DNA of 45,530 nt from Ruegeria sp. GTDB taxonomy: Bacteria; Pseudomonadota; Alphaproteobacteria; Rhodobacterales; Rhodobacteraceae. The notes beneath the pieces were generated by a model. It did no database searches. It was not told the origin of the DNA and worked only from the letters and a program-made list of their open reading frames with translations. Made by a program: the position numbers and the translations under genes. The DNA is taken from positions 73,703 to 119,232 of the forward strand of contig NZ_JALCBM010000003.1 in NCBI RefSeq assembly GCF_028066395.1. The letters are read 5' to 3'. Positions 1 through 8,253 of this stretch are shown here, one piece after another. Positions within the stretch are counted from its first letter, which is position 1. Every line of letters begins with the position of its first letter.

Positions 1-314
1 CGCTGATCGGGATTCACGACACGGTGGACAGCTATGATGACAATATCGCCCGCCGTGTGCAGCGTCTGTTCGATGGTATCCAACCCGACCGTCCGTTGTG
101 GCGGTTCAATGCGCTCTGGTATCAGGAGGCCGAGCTGTTTCAGCCGCGCAGTGCCGAAGACCCGCGTGAAATCCGGGATCGCGGCGCGGCCCGGTTTCTG
201 CGCACCGAGCGGCAATCCCTATTGCGTCTGCCGCGCACGCAGGCCGTGGTGTTTTCCATTCACACCTATGTTCTGGACGTTGAGCAGGTGCCAAAACCAG
301 AAAACCCCGCCTGA
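1..314 (+). CDS. DUF3445 haem-dependent oxidative N-demethylase family protein, C-terminal part (5' partial)
   Basis: The reading frame is open from the left window edge (first full codon at base 3) to a TGA at 312-314, so only about the last 100 residues are present. The segment with LWRFNALWYQ, the basic run IRDRGAARFLRTERQSL, and the ending VVFSIHTYVL match the C-terminal part of the DUF3445 family as I remember it. Members of that family act as haem-dependent oxidative N-demethylases or are uncharacterised relatives. The N-terminus lies outside the window, so neither start nor haem ligand can be judged. The stop codon falls in the loop of the terminator hairpin at 305-322. Confidence 0.75.
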   Translation, partial: LIGIHDTVDSYDDNIARRVQRLFDGIQPDRPLWRFNALWYQEAELFQPRSAEDPREIRDRGAARFLRTERQSLLRLPRTQAVVFSIHTYVLDVEQVPKPENPA

Positions 315-322
315 TGGCGGGG
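301..322 (-). terminator. Rho-independent terminator for the minus-strand gene ending at 350
   Basis: CCCCGCC (305-311) and GGCGGGG (316-322) pair around a 4-nt loop. Read on the minus strand the stem is followed by TTTT (complement of 301-304), so it suits the end of the gene at 350-1249. The loop coincides with the TGA of the plus-strand demethylase gene. A separate 12-bp palindrome, CCTCCTAGGAGG, follows directly at 323-334. Confidence 0.7.
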
Positions 323-349
323 CCTCCTAGGAGGGTCTTGGTGTATTCT

Positions 350-1249
350 TTACATGCCCAACACGTTGACGACGCCGGCGATGGCACCGCTGGTGTTTAG
401 CCCGAAAATCGCGGTGGTCAGCGCCAGAACTTGCGTGTTCAGGCGGAAATCCTCACCCCGGATCAGGTTGACGGCGGCCATCGACATGGCAATGGGGGCG
501 GAAATACTGGCCACGGCACCGGTCATGCCCCATGTGGTCAGTCGCAGAATATCGCTGGGGCGTTCGTCTTCAACGTCAGGGGCGGGGGTCGAGGATATGG
601 GGGCCTCGGGTTCGGTCCGAAACGCAATGCTGAGCAACTGATCGTCGGTCAGCTGGATCGGCCTTGGTTTGGCTTTTGCTGGCTCGACCATGTCGGCGAG
701 GGGATCCGGCAGGTCGAGCCCAGCGAAAGGACCGCTGATCGCATTGAAGATCTGTTTGCGGTCACGTGGTTTGCGGGGGGCCAAAGTGTCAAAAGCGCCC
801 AGAAACTGTTCCAGCGTCAGGACGGTTTTGGGAGAGAGCCATTCGATGCGCTGGGTCGAGCAGATATCGACCATCCGATACAGCGCCACGACCAGCATCA
901 TCTCGGAAATCTCGCTGTCATCCAGCAACTCTGAGACCGGTGAGATCGTCATGGCCAGCCGGTTGCGCGGGCGCGTGGGTGCGGGCCGTGTCAGGGTCTT
1001 GAGGCCCGCAGCGCGATCCATCCGCTCGTACCGGTCGGTGTTTTCGACCTCCTGAACCTCAAGCTGCAGGCGTACCAGATACTGGCTGGTGACGATGCTG
1101 GCCTCGGACGGGTTCAGCAGGGATTTGCGTTCTACCAGGTGGCCGTAATCTTCCAGCGTGGCCGCGACGATGTCGCTGAACCGTTCCAGCGCGTGATCGG
1201 CGCTGCCGCTGAACTGAAGTCCGCCATGATATCTGTGCTTTGCAGTCAC
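350..1249 (-). CDS. Conserved hypothetical protein with two hydrophobic C-terminal segments
   Basis: I do not recognise this 299-residue protein. The preferred start is GTG at 1249, preceded on the minus strand by AGGGAAATCCT, a reasonable Shine-Dalgarno; the frame stays open upstream to 1345 but without a comparable site. The N-terminal two thirds look soluble and helical, with the stretch LERFSDIVAATLEDYG near the start and a proline-rich linker around residue 215. The last 70 residues hold two hydrophobic segments (GAVASISAPIAMSMAAVNLI and LALTTAIFGLNTSGAIAGVV), which suggests C-terminal anchoring in the inner membrane. It stands alone on the minus strand and ends at a terminator. No function is proposed. 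Confidence 0.7.
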   Translation of the reverse strand: MTAKHRYHGGLQFSGSADHALERFSDIVAATLEDYGHLVERKSLLNPSEASIVTSQYLVRLQLEVQEVENTDRYERMDRAAGLKTLTRPAPTRPRNRLAMTISPVSELLDDSEISEMMLVVALYRMVDICSTQRIEWLSPKTVLTLEQFLGAFDTLAPRKPRDRKQIFNAISGPFAGLDLPDPLADMVEPAKAKPRPIQLTDDQLLSIAFRTEPEAPISSTPAPDVEDERPSDILRLTTWGMTGAVASISAPIAMSMAAVNLIRGEDFRLNTQVLALTTAIFGLNTSGAIAGVVNVLGM

Positions 1250-1448
1250 AGGATTTCCCTTTGTCGCAATCTTTCTGAAACAAGATGTTATCCGGGGATA
1301 AGGGGGAGAATTTGACGAAAATGGAGAAAAATCAAAATTCGGCAAGATTGATTACGTGTTGGAAACCAAAGGAATTAAGGCCAATTTTAATATTTGTGGC
1401 GGCATTGTGGCCAAAACGGGGTGGGCAGGTGTCCGAAACCGGGTGGCG

Positions 1449-2234
1449 TCAATTGTCGATTCGTGCTGCCATGATGGCGATGGATTGCTGGTACACCGTG
1501 GCTGCGTTCCACTGTTCGATCACCTTGAAATTCGGCTGCCCCGGCTGATAGCCGCGACCGGGTTTCCAGCCTTTCTTACGCAGAAAATTCGCAGTTGAGG
1601 CCAGCGCGTCGGTCATGTTGTAAAAGTCCACCCGCCGGTCCCCGGTCGCATCGACACCATAGGTCAGCGCATTGCCGGGCAGGAACTGCGTATGGCCCAG
1701 CTCGCCATGTTTTGCCCCTTTTGTCGCCACGGTGATACTGCCCGCGTCAACCAGTTTTAATGCCCCAATTGCATGCGGAATAAAAAACTCGGATCGGCGA
1801 CAATCATAGGCCAATGTCGTGATTGCTGAAACAATCTGGCTGTCGCCCATGAAATTGCCAAAGCCGGTCTCCATGCCGTGAATGGCGATCAGGACGCCAG
1901 CGGGGACGCCGTATTGACGTTCGAGCGCGGCATAGAATTCGGGGTTGCGCGCCTTGCGCTTGCGCCCCTGTGCCACGATCGTATCGGCGCCACGCACCTG
2001 CATGAACTTGTCCAGCGAGTATTTGAAACTTTTCTGATTGCGATCCGCTGCAATGGTGCCGGTGGCATAGTGCGCCTGTGCCAGCGCCTGAAGACCTTTC
2101 TTTTTCACCCCGGCCCGTTTGGCGGTTTTGGCAAAATCGGCTTTCCAGCCCTCGAACCCGGCACTGGTATTGCCGCAGGGGGCGGCAAGTGCGGGCGAGG
2201 TCAGGGCAAGGCTCAGCATCAGGGCGCGCAACAT
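1449..2234 (-). CDS. Lytic murein transglycosylase, MltB-like (SLT_2 family)
   Basis: 261 residues starting with a signal peptide (hydrophobic core LMLSLALTSPALA, cleavage near residue 18), so it acts in the periplasm. The catalytic glutamate of the MltB fold is E122 in the motif METGFGNF, and the second conserved stretch GELGHTQFLP corresponds to the MltB substrate-cleft motif. Family members cleave the MurNAc-GlcNAc bond with formation of 1,6-anhydro-MurNAc. The protein lacks a C-terminal peptidoglycan-binding domain and is short for the family, as in many Rhodobacteraceae. No lipobox is seen, so it is probably soluble rather than lipid-anchored. It is a single gene; the neighbour upstream on the same strand is separated by 66 bp with a hairpin. 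Confidence 0.88.
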   Translation of the reverse strand: MLRALMLSLALTSPALAAPCGNTSAGFEGWKADFAKTAKRAGVKKKGLQALAQAHYATGTIAADRNQKSFKYSLDKFMQVRGADTIVAQGRKRKARNPEFYAALERQYGVPAGVLIAIHGMETGFGNFMGDSQIVSAITTLAYDCRRSEFFIPHAIGALKLVDAGSITVATKGAKHGELGHTQFLPGNALTYGVDATGDRRVDFYNMTDALASTANFLRKKGWKPGRGYQPGQPNFKVIEQWNAATVYQQSIAIMAARIDN

Positions 2235-2300
2235 GGGGGTAATCCGTTGTTTGAAATCTGCCCATCAGGGTAGAGCCCCTTTGTGCGTTCGCAAAGGGCG

Positions 2301-2948
2301 TTAATAAAGGTCCAGTTCATCTGTGCCTTTCAGGCTTTCGAACCATTCCTCGGGGGTTTTGTCGATCCTTGCGTGTTTGACCATCATCGCGTTCATGTTC
2401 GGCAGGCCCGAGGCATCCGGCCAGTTGTCCGGCTGCCACAGGTTCGCCCTTATCACGCATTTGGGGCAATGGGCAAAGGCGGTGTCGATGTGGATCAACA
2501 ATGCCAACTTGGGTGGGTGGTTCTGCACCGCCATGCCGTTCAGCAGTTCTGGATCAGCGCAAATTCGGGCGGTGCCACGCAGGCGCAGAGTCTCCATCTT
2601 GCCGGGAACGAAGAAGATCACACTGACGCGCGGGTCCTGCAGGACGTTGTGGAACGTATCCACGCGCTTGTTGCCGGGTCGGTCGGGAATTGCGATCAGG
2701 TTGTCCGAGATCACCTGCACAAACCCCTCGGGGTCGCCGCGCGGTGAGATATCCAGATGGCCGTCCGGATTGGCCGAGGCGATCAGGCAAAAGGTAGATT
2801 TCGCAATGAAGTCGCGGCACATCTGATCCAGAGCGGTCAGTTCCTTGGCGATGATCTGGGGCATGGGCTGGCCACAAATCCGCTCCAGTTCTTCGGCAGA
2901 TGTCACGATATCCGAGAATTGGGCAAAAGACGCGTCGCGGTCGGGCAT
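2301..2948 (-). CDS. Pyridoxamine 5'-phosphate oxidase-like FMN-binding protein (MSMEG_1061-type PPOX flavoprotein)
   Basis: 215 residues from the ATG at 2948, chosen because GGAG lies 7-10 bases upstream; an open extension to 3026 lacks such a site. The split-barrel signature is seen as FCLIASANPDGHLDISPRGDP, IAIPDRPGNKRVDTFHNVL and VSVIFFVPGKMETLRLRGTA, typical of the PPOX flavoproteins related to the mycobacterial MSMEG_1061 group. These bind FMN or F420 and reduce various substrates; the actual substrate cannot be read here. The C-terminal part CPKCVIRANLW is also a common feature of this subgroup. It lies downstream of glnA but is separated by the glnA terminator, so it is probably transcribed on its own. 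Confidence 0.85.
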   Translation of the reverse strand: MPDRDASFAQFSDIVTSAEELERICGQPMPQIIAKELTALDQMCRDFIAKSTFCLIASANPDGHLDISPRGDPEGFVQVISDNLIAIPDRPGNKRVDTFHNVLQDPRVSVIFFVPGKMETLRLRGTARICADPELLNGMAVQNHPPKLALLIHIDTAFAHCPKCVIRANLWQPDNWPDASGLPNMNAMMVKHARIDKTPEEWFESLKGTDELDLY

Positions 2949-3024
2949 AGGATTTCTCCGCTGGGAGGTAATGGGGTGAGTGTGAAAGATCGCCCGCGAT
3001 CCGTCAAATCCTGTGACCTCGCGC

Positions 3025-3050
3025 AAAAAGGGGCGCCCGATGGACGCCCC
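3025..3050 (-). terminator. Rho-independent terminator downstream of glnA
   Basis: On the minus strand GGGGCG (complement of 3045-3050) pairs with CGCCCC (complement of 3030-3035), followed by a run of Ts (complement of AAAAA at 3025-3029). It sits just after the glnA stop at 3078. Confidence 0.8.
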
Positions 3051-3053
3051 GCG

Positions 3054-3074
3054 AGAATTTTCGTCGAAAATTCT
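3054..3074. repeat. 21-bp perfect inverted repeat between the glnA stop and its terminator
   Basis: AGAATTTTCG (3054-3063) and CGAAAATTCT (3065-3074) are exact reverse complements around a single central base. The element begins three bases past the glnA stop codon and precedes the terminator stem. It could extend the mRNA 3' structure or be a protein-binding site. Confidence 0.6.
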
Positions 3075-3077
3075 TGG

Positions 3078-4484
3078 TCAGCAGCTGTAGTACATGCCGT
3101 ACTCAACCGGGTGCGGTGTGTGTTCGTAGGTTTCGACCTCTTCCATCTTCAGCGCGATATAGCCGTCGATCTGGTCTTTGGTGAACACATCGCCCTGCAG
3201 CAGGAAGTCGTGATCGGATGCCAGAGCTTCCAGCGCCTCACGCAAGCTGCCGCAGACGGTCGGGATATCGGCCAGTTCCTCGGCAGGCAGGTCGTAGAGG
3301 TTCTTGTCCATCGCCTCGCCCGGGTCGATCTTGTTCTTGATGCCGTCCAGACCGGCCATCAGCAGGGCGGCAAAGGCCAGATAGGGGTTGGCCGCCGGAT
3401 CGGGGAAGCGAGCCTCAACGCGCTTGGCTTTCGGGCTTTCGGTCCACGGAATACGCACGCAGCCCGAACGGTTGCGGGCCGAGTAGGCGCGCAGAACGGG
3501 GGCCTCGAAGCCGGGGATCAGACGCTTGTAGCTGTTGGTCGCCGGGTTGGTGAAAGCGTTCAGGGTTTTGGCGTGCTTCAGGATGCCGCCGATAAACCAC
3601 AGCGCTTCATCCGACAGATCGGCGTATTTGTCGCCTGCAAACAGCGGCTTGCCGTCTTTCCAGATCGACATGTTCACATGCATGCCGGTGCCGTTGTCGC
3701 CTGCGATGGGCTTCGGCATGAAAGTAGCCGATTTGCCGTAGGCGTGGGCGACGTTGTGGATGACGTATTTGTATTTCTGCAACTCGTCCGCCTGTTTGGT
3801 CAGGCTGTCGAAGATCAGGCCCAACTCGTGCTGGCACGAGGCGACCTCGTGGTGGTGTTTGTCGACCTTCATGCCCAAACGCTTCATGGTCGAGAGCATT
3901 TCCGATCGCAGGTCCTGCGCCTCATCAATGGGGTTGACCGGGAAGTAGCCGCCCTTGACGCCGGGGCGGTGACCCATGTTGCCCATCTCATATTCGGTGT
4001 CGGTGTTCCACGATGCGTCGGTGGCATCAACTTCGAACGACACTTTGTTGATGCTGTTCGAGAAACGCACGTCGTCGAACAGGAAAAACTCGGCCTCGGG
4101 GCCCATATAGGCCACGTCGCCGATGCCGGAGGCTTTCAGATACGCCTCGGCCTTTTGCGCGGTGCCGCGCGGGTCGCGGCCGTAGGCCTCGCCGGTGTCA
4201 GGCTCAACAATCGAGCAGTGCAGGCACAGGGTCTTTTCGGCATAGAACGGATCAATATAGGCCGAAGCGGTGTCGGCGATCAGTTTCATGTCCGAGTTTT
4301 CGATCGATTTCCAGCCCGCGATGGACGAGCCATCAAACATGAAGCCTTCTTCCAGAAAGTCTTCGTCAACCAGATCGACGTCCACTGTCACGTGCTGCAG
4401 CTTGCCACGCACGTCAGTGAAACGGATGTCGACATAAGCGACGTCTTCTTCGCGGAGTGTCTTGAGAACTGCGTCTACGCTCAT
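3078..4484 (-). CDS. glnA: Glutamine synthetase, type I
   Basis: 468 residues, the normal length of bacterial GSI-beta. The enzyme makes glutamine from glutamate, ammonia and ATP in the cytoplasm and is a dodecamer. Visible signatures are FDGSSIAGW near residue 52 and the ATP/glutamate-site stretch [10 protein letters not shown]. The adenylylation tyrosine is Y397 in NLYDLP, showing that activity is controlled covalently by the GlnE adenylyltransferase. It lies 41 bp downstream of glnB on the same strand, the usual alphaproteobacterial glnBA operon. An upstream nitrogen-responsive promoter is expected before glnB. A terminator follows directly. Confidence 0.98.
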   Translation of the reverse strand: MSVDAVLKTLREEDVAYVDIRFTDVRGKLQHVTVDVDLVDEDFLEEGFMFDGSSIAGWKSIENSDMKLIADTASAYIDPFYAEKTLCLHCSIVEPDTGEAYGRDPRGTAQKAEAYLKASGIGDVAYMGPEAEFFLFDDVRFSNSINKVSFEVDATDASWNTDTEYEMGNMGHRPGVKGGYFPVNPIDEAQDLRSEMLSTMKRLGMKVDKHHHEVASCQHELGLIFDSLTKQADELQKYKYVIHNVAHAYGKSATFMPKPIAGDNGTGMHVNMSIWKDGKPLFAGDKYADLSDEALWFIGGILKHAKTLNAFTNPATNSYKRLIPGFEAPVLRAYSARNRSGCVRIPWTESPKAKRVEARFPDPAANPYLAFAALLMAGLDGIKNKIDPGEAMDKNLYDLPAEELADIPTVCGSLREALEALASDHDFLLQGDVFTKDQIDGYIALKMEEVETYEHTPHPVEYGMYYSC

Positions 4485-4525
4485 TCCCTTGGTCCTTCTG
4501 ATAGATGTGTGAATATTCGTTAGGA

Positions 4526-4870
<345 letters not shown>

Positions 4871-4971
4871 TCACCTTGCATGGTTGTCTGCAGTGCAGTG
4901 ATCACGTCTAAGATTGGGCGGCAATGTGATTGCTTGTTTGGCCGTGGTCTGATGCGGTGAAAATGGGCGGG

Positions 4972-4988
4972 TGGTCAATTTTTGACCA
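4972..4988. promoter_or_regulatory. 17-bp inverted repeat in the glnB-nnr divergent intergenic region
   Basis: TGGTCAA, three T, TTGACCA: arms of seven bases are perfect reverse complements (4972-4978 and 4982-4988). It lies 108 bp upstream of the glnB start and 46 bp upstream of the nnr start. It may be an operator for either gene. It does not match the canonical NtrC or Fnr sites that I know. Confidence 0.5.
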
Positions 4989-5033
4989 AGCTGCACAAAA
5001 AATGATCGAAATTGAATCGGGCGAGGGTTTGGG

Positions 5034-6641
5034 ATGACGGAATTGCTGACGGCGGCGCAGATGCGGGCCATCGAACAGGCAGCCATCGAGTCGGGTCAGG
5101 TGACCGGGTTGGAGTTGATGGAGCGGGCCGGGCAGGGTGTTGTCGAGGCTGTTTTCGAAGAATGGCCAGCGTTGGACAGGCGAAGGGCCAGCCCCTCGCG
5201 CTCCCCGGGATATTTGGGGCCAGATGAAGAGGATCCTTTGCGGGCCGTCGTTTTGTGTGGGCCCGGGAATAATGGTGGGGACGGGTTTGTTGTTGCGCGA
5301 TTGTTGCGCGAGTTGGGTTGGGACTTGAAGGTGTTTTTGTATGGCGATCCGGAGAAATTGCCGCCGGATGCGCGTAAGAACTTTGAGTTATGGGGCAGCA
5401 AGGGCGACGTGAGTATCCGAAGGGTCGATCCGCCTCCGCTCGGAGATGACTACCTCCAGCTACCGCCGGACTTTGATCTGATTGTTGATGGATTGTTCGG
5501 AACTGGTTTGACGCGCCCGTTTCAAGGGATTTTCTCGCTGTTGTCGATTGAGCCGGCTAGGAACTTAATTCGAGAGCATAATGTGCGAGTTGTCGCCATC
5601 GACATTCCGAGCGGTTTGTGTGCCGACAGTGGGCGCGTGCTTGGGAACGTGATTATGGCGGATTTGACCGTCACATTTCACCGCCGAAAAGTTGGGCACA
5701 TGATCGGCGATGGCCCTGTCGGCTGCGGGAAAGTTCGGACCAAGTCAATCGGGCTTGAGTGTCAAGACTCCGCTCAAGCTGTTCAATTGGTTTCTGAAGG
5801 AAACCGTTCGGTGACGAAGGGGGTGAGGGGCCACAAATACGCACATGGCCATGCCCTGATCCTCTCCGGTGGTGCTGGCAAAACCGGCGCCGCGCGGTTG
5901 GCGGGGCGGGGGGCTCTGCGGATCGGGGCGGGGCTGGTGACGCTGGGCGTGCCGCCCTCGGCGCAGTTGGAGGTGGCGGGGCAGGTTACGGCCATTATGC
6001 TGCGGCGTATCGAGAACGCGGACGGGTTAGCGGAGGTCTTGCAAGATGAGCGGTTGAATGCGTTGTGTCTGGGGCCGGGGCTTGGGCTGCGGCGAGCGCG
6101 GGAGTTGGTGCCGGTGGCGTTGGCGGCCGGGCGCGCGACAGTGTTGGATGCGGATGCGCTGTCGGGGTTTGTCGAAGCGCCGGAAGCTTTGTTCGAATTG
6201 CTCCACGAGGATTGTGTGTTGACCCCGCATGGCGGTGAGTTTGCGCGGCTGTTTCCGGATATAGCCGAAAAACTGTCTGCTGTGCCCACCAAGGGTCCGG
6301 CCTATTCCAAGGTTGATGCCACGCGTGAGGCTGCCAAGCGGGCCGGGTGTGTGGTGTTGTTCAAGGGGCCAGATACGGTGATCGCGGCGCCGGATGGGCG
6401 GTGTTCGATCAATTCGGCCCATTACGAGCGCGCCGCGCCCTGGTTGGCCACCGCCGGATCGGGTGATGTGCTGGCCGGGTTCATCACCGGTTTGTTGGCC
6501 CGCGGGTTCGAGCCGATGCAGGCCGCCGAGACCGCCGCCTGGCTGCATGTGGAATGTGCAAGGCAGTTCGGACCGGGGCTGATCGCCGAGGACTTGCCTG
6601 AGCAATTGCCATCAGTATTCAAAAATCTTAATATTAGATAG
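5034..6641 (+). CDS. nnr: Bifunctional NAD(P)H-hydrate epimerase / ADP-dependent NAD(P)H-hydrate dehydratase
   Basis: 535 residues with two fused repair enzymes. The N-terminal YjeF_N/NnrE domain (about 1-240) shows LLTAAQMRAIE and the nucleotide-loop GPGNNGGDGFVVARLL; it interconverts the R and S forms of damaged NAD(P)HX. The C-terminal carbohydrate-kinase-like NnrD domain (about 265-530) shows HALILSGGAGKTGAARLA, LTPHGGEF and the catalytic region ATAGSGDVLAGFITGLLARG; it dehydrates NAD(P)HX using ADP. Residues about 55-68, between the first helix and GPGNNGGDG, look like an extra in-frame insert (see findings). Codon use in roughly 5230-5830 is less G/C-biased than in the second half. It diverges from glnB. 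Confidence 0.95.
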   Translation: MTELLTAAQMRAIEQAAIESGQVTGLELMERAGQGVVEAVFEEWPALDRRRASPSRSPGYLGPDEEDPLRAVVLCGPGNNGGDGFVVARLLRELGWDLKVFLYGDPEKLPPDARKNFELWGSKGDVSIRRVDPPPLGDDYLQLPPDFDLIVDGLFGTGLTRPFQGIFSLLSIEPARNLIREHNVRVVAIDIPSGLCADSGRVLGNVIMADLTVTFHRRKVGHMIGDGPVGCGKVRTKSIGLECQDSAQAVQLVSEGNRSVTKGVRGHKYAHGHALILSGGAGKTGAARLAGRGALRIGAGLVTLGVPPSAQLEVAGQVTAIMLRRIENADGLAEVLQDERLNALCLGPGLGLRRARELVPVALAAGRATVLDADALSGFVEAPEALFELLHEDCVLTPHGGEFARLFPDIAEKLSAVPTKGPAYSKVDATREAAKRAGCVVLFKGPDTVIAAPDGRCSINSAHYERAAPWLATAGSGDVLAGFITGLLARGFEPMQAAETAAWLHVECARQFGPGLIAEDLPEQLPSVFKNLNIR

Positions 6642-6933
6642 TAACTGGCAAAATACAGCCGAAATCGCACCAGAACGGTGCAGTTTCGCCGCAGCGTCCC
6701 ACCTGACGCATACCGGGTGTTTGCGGGGCGCAGGGCTGGGCGTCACTATTTACTTGGGCGCGAAATGAATCGAATGCGTGTCTTGGTATAAGGCATTGAT
6801 AAAATACTATTATTAATAGTTTTCGCTGAGGGTGATGTGGCGAAAATGCAATGAGGCCGGAGCTTGGGCGGGCGATCACTGGAAACACAAGATTTGGTGA
6901 ACATCTGAGCAGGAGACAACAACCCGAACCTTC
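6642..6933. other. AT-richer intergenic region upstream of the porin gene
   Basis: 292 bases without a credible gene. The last 150 are AT-rich and should contain the porin promoter. A perfect inverted repeat ACTATT-ATT-AATAGT lies at 6806-6820 with partial A/T extension on both sides. I see no strong sigma-70 pair that I would call with confidence. Confidence 0.5.
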
Positions 6934-8070
6934 ATGGTGAATAACATGACAGTGAATTTCAAACTGACTTCAATGGCGGCGGTTCTGGCCGCAACAACGG
7001 CGATCCCCGCGGCGGCCGAGTTGAAATACGAAAACAACTCGGGCGGGTATGTGCTGCTTTATGGGCAGTTGAACCCGGCGCTGATCTCGGTCGATGACGG
7101 GCAGCAGACGGAAACGCGGGTTCTGGACAATGATCTGTCTAACAGCCGCGTCGGGCTGCGCCTGTTGCAACCCTTTGGCCAGAATGAATTCACCTTCCGG
7201 CTTGAGACTGGGCTGGGCCTGCCCAATTCCAGTGAGTGGAACCAGCTGGGCACCAATTTCAGCGGCTGGACGCGCGAAGACATCCGCCATGTGGATTTTG
7301 CGCTGAAAGGGGATTGGGGCACATTCTCGGCCGGGCAGGGCAGCATGGTGGCTGATGGCGCGGCTGAGGTGGACCTGTCCTATGTCGGCACGGCGCTGTA
7401 TTCGTTCACCAATGACGAAAACGGCGGGTTCTTCTATCGCGACACCAATGGCGTTCTGAGCGGGATCACCGTCGGGGATACCAGCAGCAACTTTGACGGT
7501 TCGCGGCGCGGACGGGTGCGCTATGACACGCCGGAAATCAGCGGATTTACTGCCGGACTTGCCTATGGTCAGAACATCCTGGCCAGCGGTGATGACGATG
7601 ACTACTACGATGTCGGCGTGCGCTACTCCAACACTTTCGCCGGTGGGGTCGAGTTTGCTGCCGCTGTGGCCTATTCGGTCCGTTCCAGCGATGCCAATAC
7701 CGGCGACCGCAAGGATACGATCGGTTCGGCCTCGGTCCTGCTGCAAAACGGTCTGAGCTTTACTGCCGCTGCGGGCACGCGGTCCGACGATGCGGCGGGT
7801 GCCTCTGATCCGAACTATGTCTATGGCAAGATCGCGTATGAGGGCGACTGGATTGCCTGGGGCAAAACCGGGGTTGGGGTCGACTATTTCAGCGGTTCGG
7901 ACTTCGACACCGCAGGCTCCAGCACCGATGCCTGGGGTATCGCGGTGGTGCAGCGGATCGACAGCATCAACACCGATGCCTACCTGAAATACCGCAGCCA
8001 TGATTTCGACGACGGCACCTCGTTCGACAAGAACGAAGCCTGGGTGCTGGGCGCCCGCTGGCGGTTCTGA
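6934..8070 (+). CDS. Outer-membrane porin, Rhodobacterales type
   Basis: 378 residues. A signal peptide (LTSMAAVLAATTAIPAAA) is followed by ELKYENNSGGYVLLYGQLNPAL, the usual first strand of Rhodobacter-type general porins, and the protein ends in phenylalanine after VLGARWRF, the typical BAM-recognised last strand. Alternating beta-strand patterns with Asp/Gly-rich turns run throughout (for example SGDDDDYYDVGVRY). It should form a trimeric 16-strand barrel for small solutes. The start may be ATG 6934 or ATG 6946; both leave the signal peptide complete, and GGAG at 6911 is rather distant from either. A strong terminator follows. Confidence 0.9.
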   Translation: MVNNMTVNFKLTSMAAVLAATTAIPAAAELKYENNSGGYVLLYGQLNPALISVDDGQQTETRVLDNDLSNSRVGLRLLQPFGQNEFTFRLETGLGLPNSSEWNQLGTNFSGWTREDIRHVDFALKGDWGTFSAGQGSMVADGAAEVDLSYVGTALYSFTNDENGGFFYRDTNGVLSGITVGDTSSNFDGSRRGRVRYDTPEISGFTAGLAYGQNILASGDDDDYYDVGVRYSNTFAGGVEFAAAVAYSVRSSDANTGDRKDTIGSASVLLQNGLSFTAAAGTRSDDAAGASDPNYVYGKIAYEGDWIAWGKTGVGVDYFSGSDFDTAGSSTDAWGIAVVQRIDSINTDAYLKYRSHDFDDGTSFDKNEAWVLGARWRF

Positions 8071-8092
8071 TCCCGGATCGGGTTGAAGCATG

Positions 8093-8119
8093 CGCCCCGG
8101 CCTTGTCCGGGGCGTTTTT
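8093..8119 (+). terminator. Rho-independent terminator of the porin gene
   Basis: CGCCCCGG (8093-8100) pairs with CCGGGGCG (8107-8114) around a 6-nt loop, followed by TTTTT. Confidence 0.9.
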
Positions 8120-8253
8120 CGTTCGTGAACCGGTCAATTCCGGGTGGGATCGGGCCTTTGCCCCTTGCACGCAGGCGGCTGGGCAAATAGAAGGCGTCAA
8201 ATTTGCCCGGCGCGCCCGTTTTGCGCGCCCCGAATCCTATGGGGACTACCATA

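Noticed and set aside
1250..1448. Small plus-strand frames in the AT-rich gap before the MltB-like gene
   Set aside because: They run antisense into flanking genes, lack ribosome sites and show no coding pattern.
2277..2298. Hairpin CCCTTT/AAAGGG between two minus-strand genes as a terminator
   Set aside because: The stem is real but has a bulge and no T-run on the minus strand, so I did not annotate it as a terminator.
2757..4523. Long plus-strand open frame of 588 codons opposite glnA
   Set aside because: It is antisense to glnA, has no family pattern, and is explained by high-GC codon bias of the true gene on the other strand.
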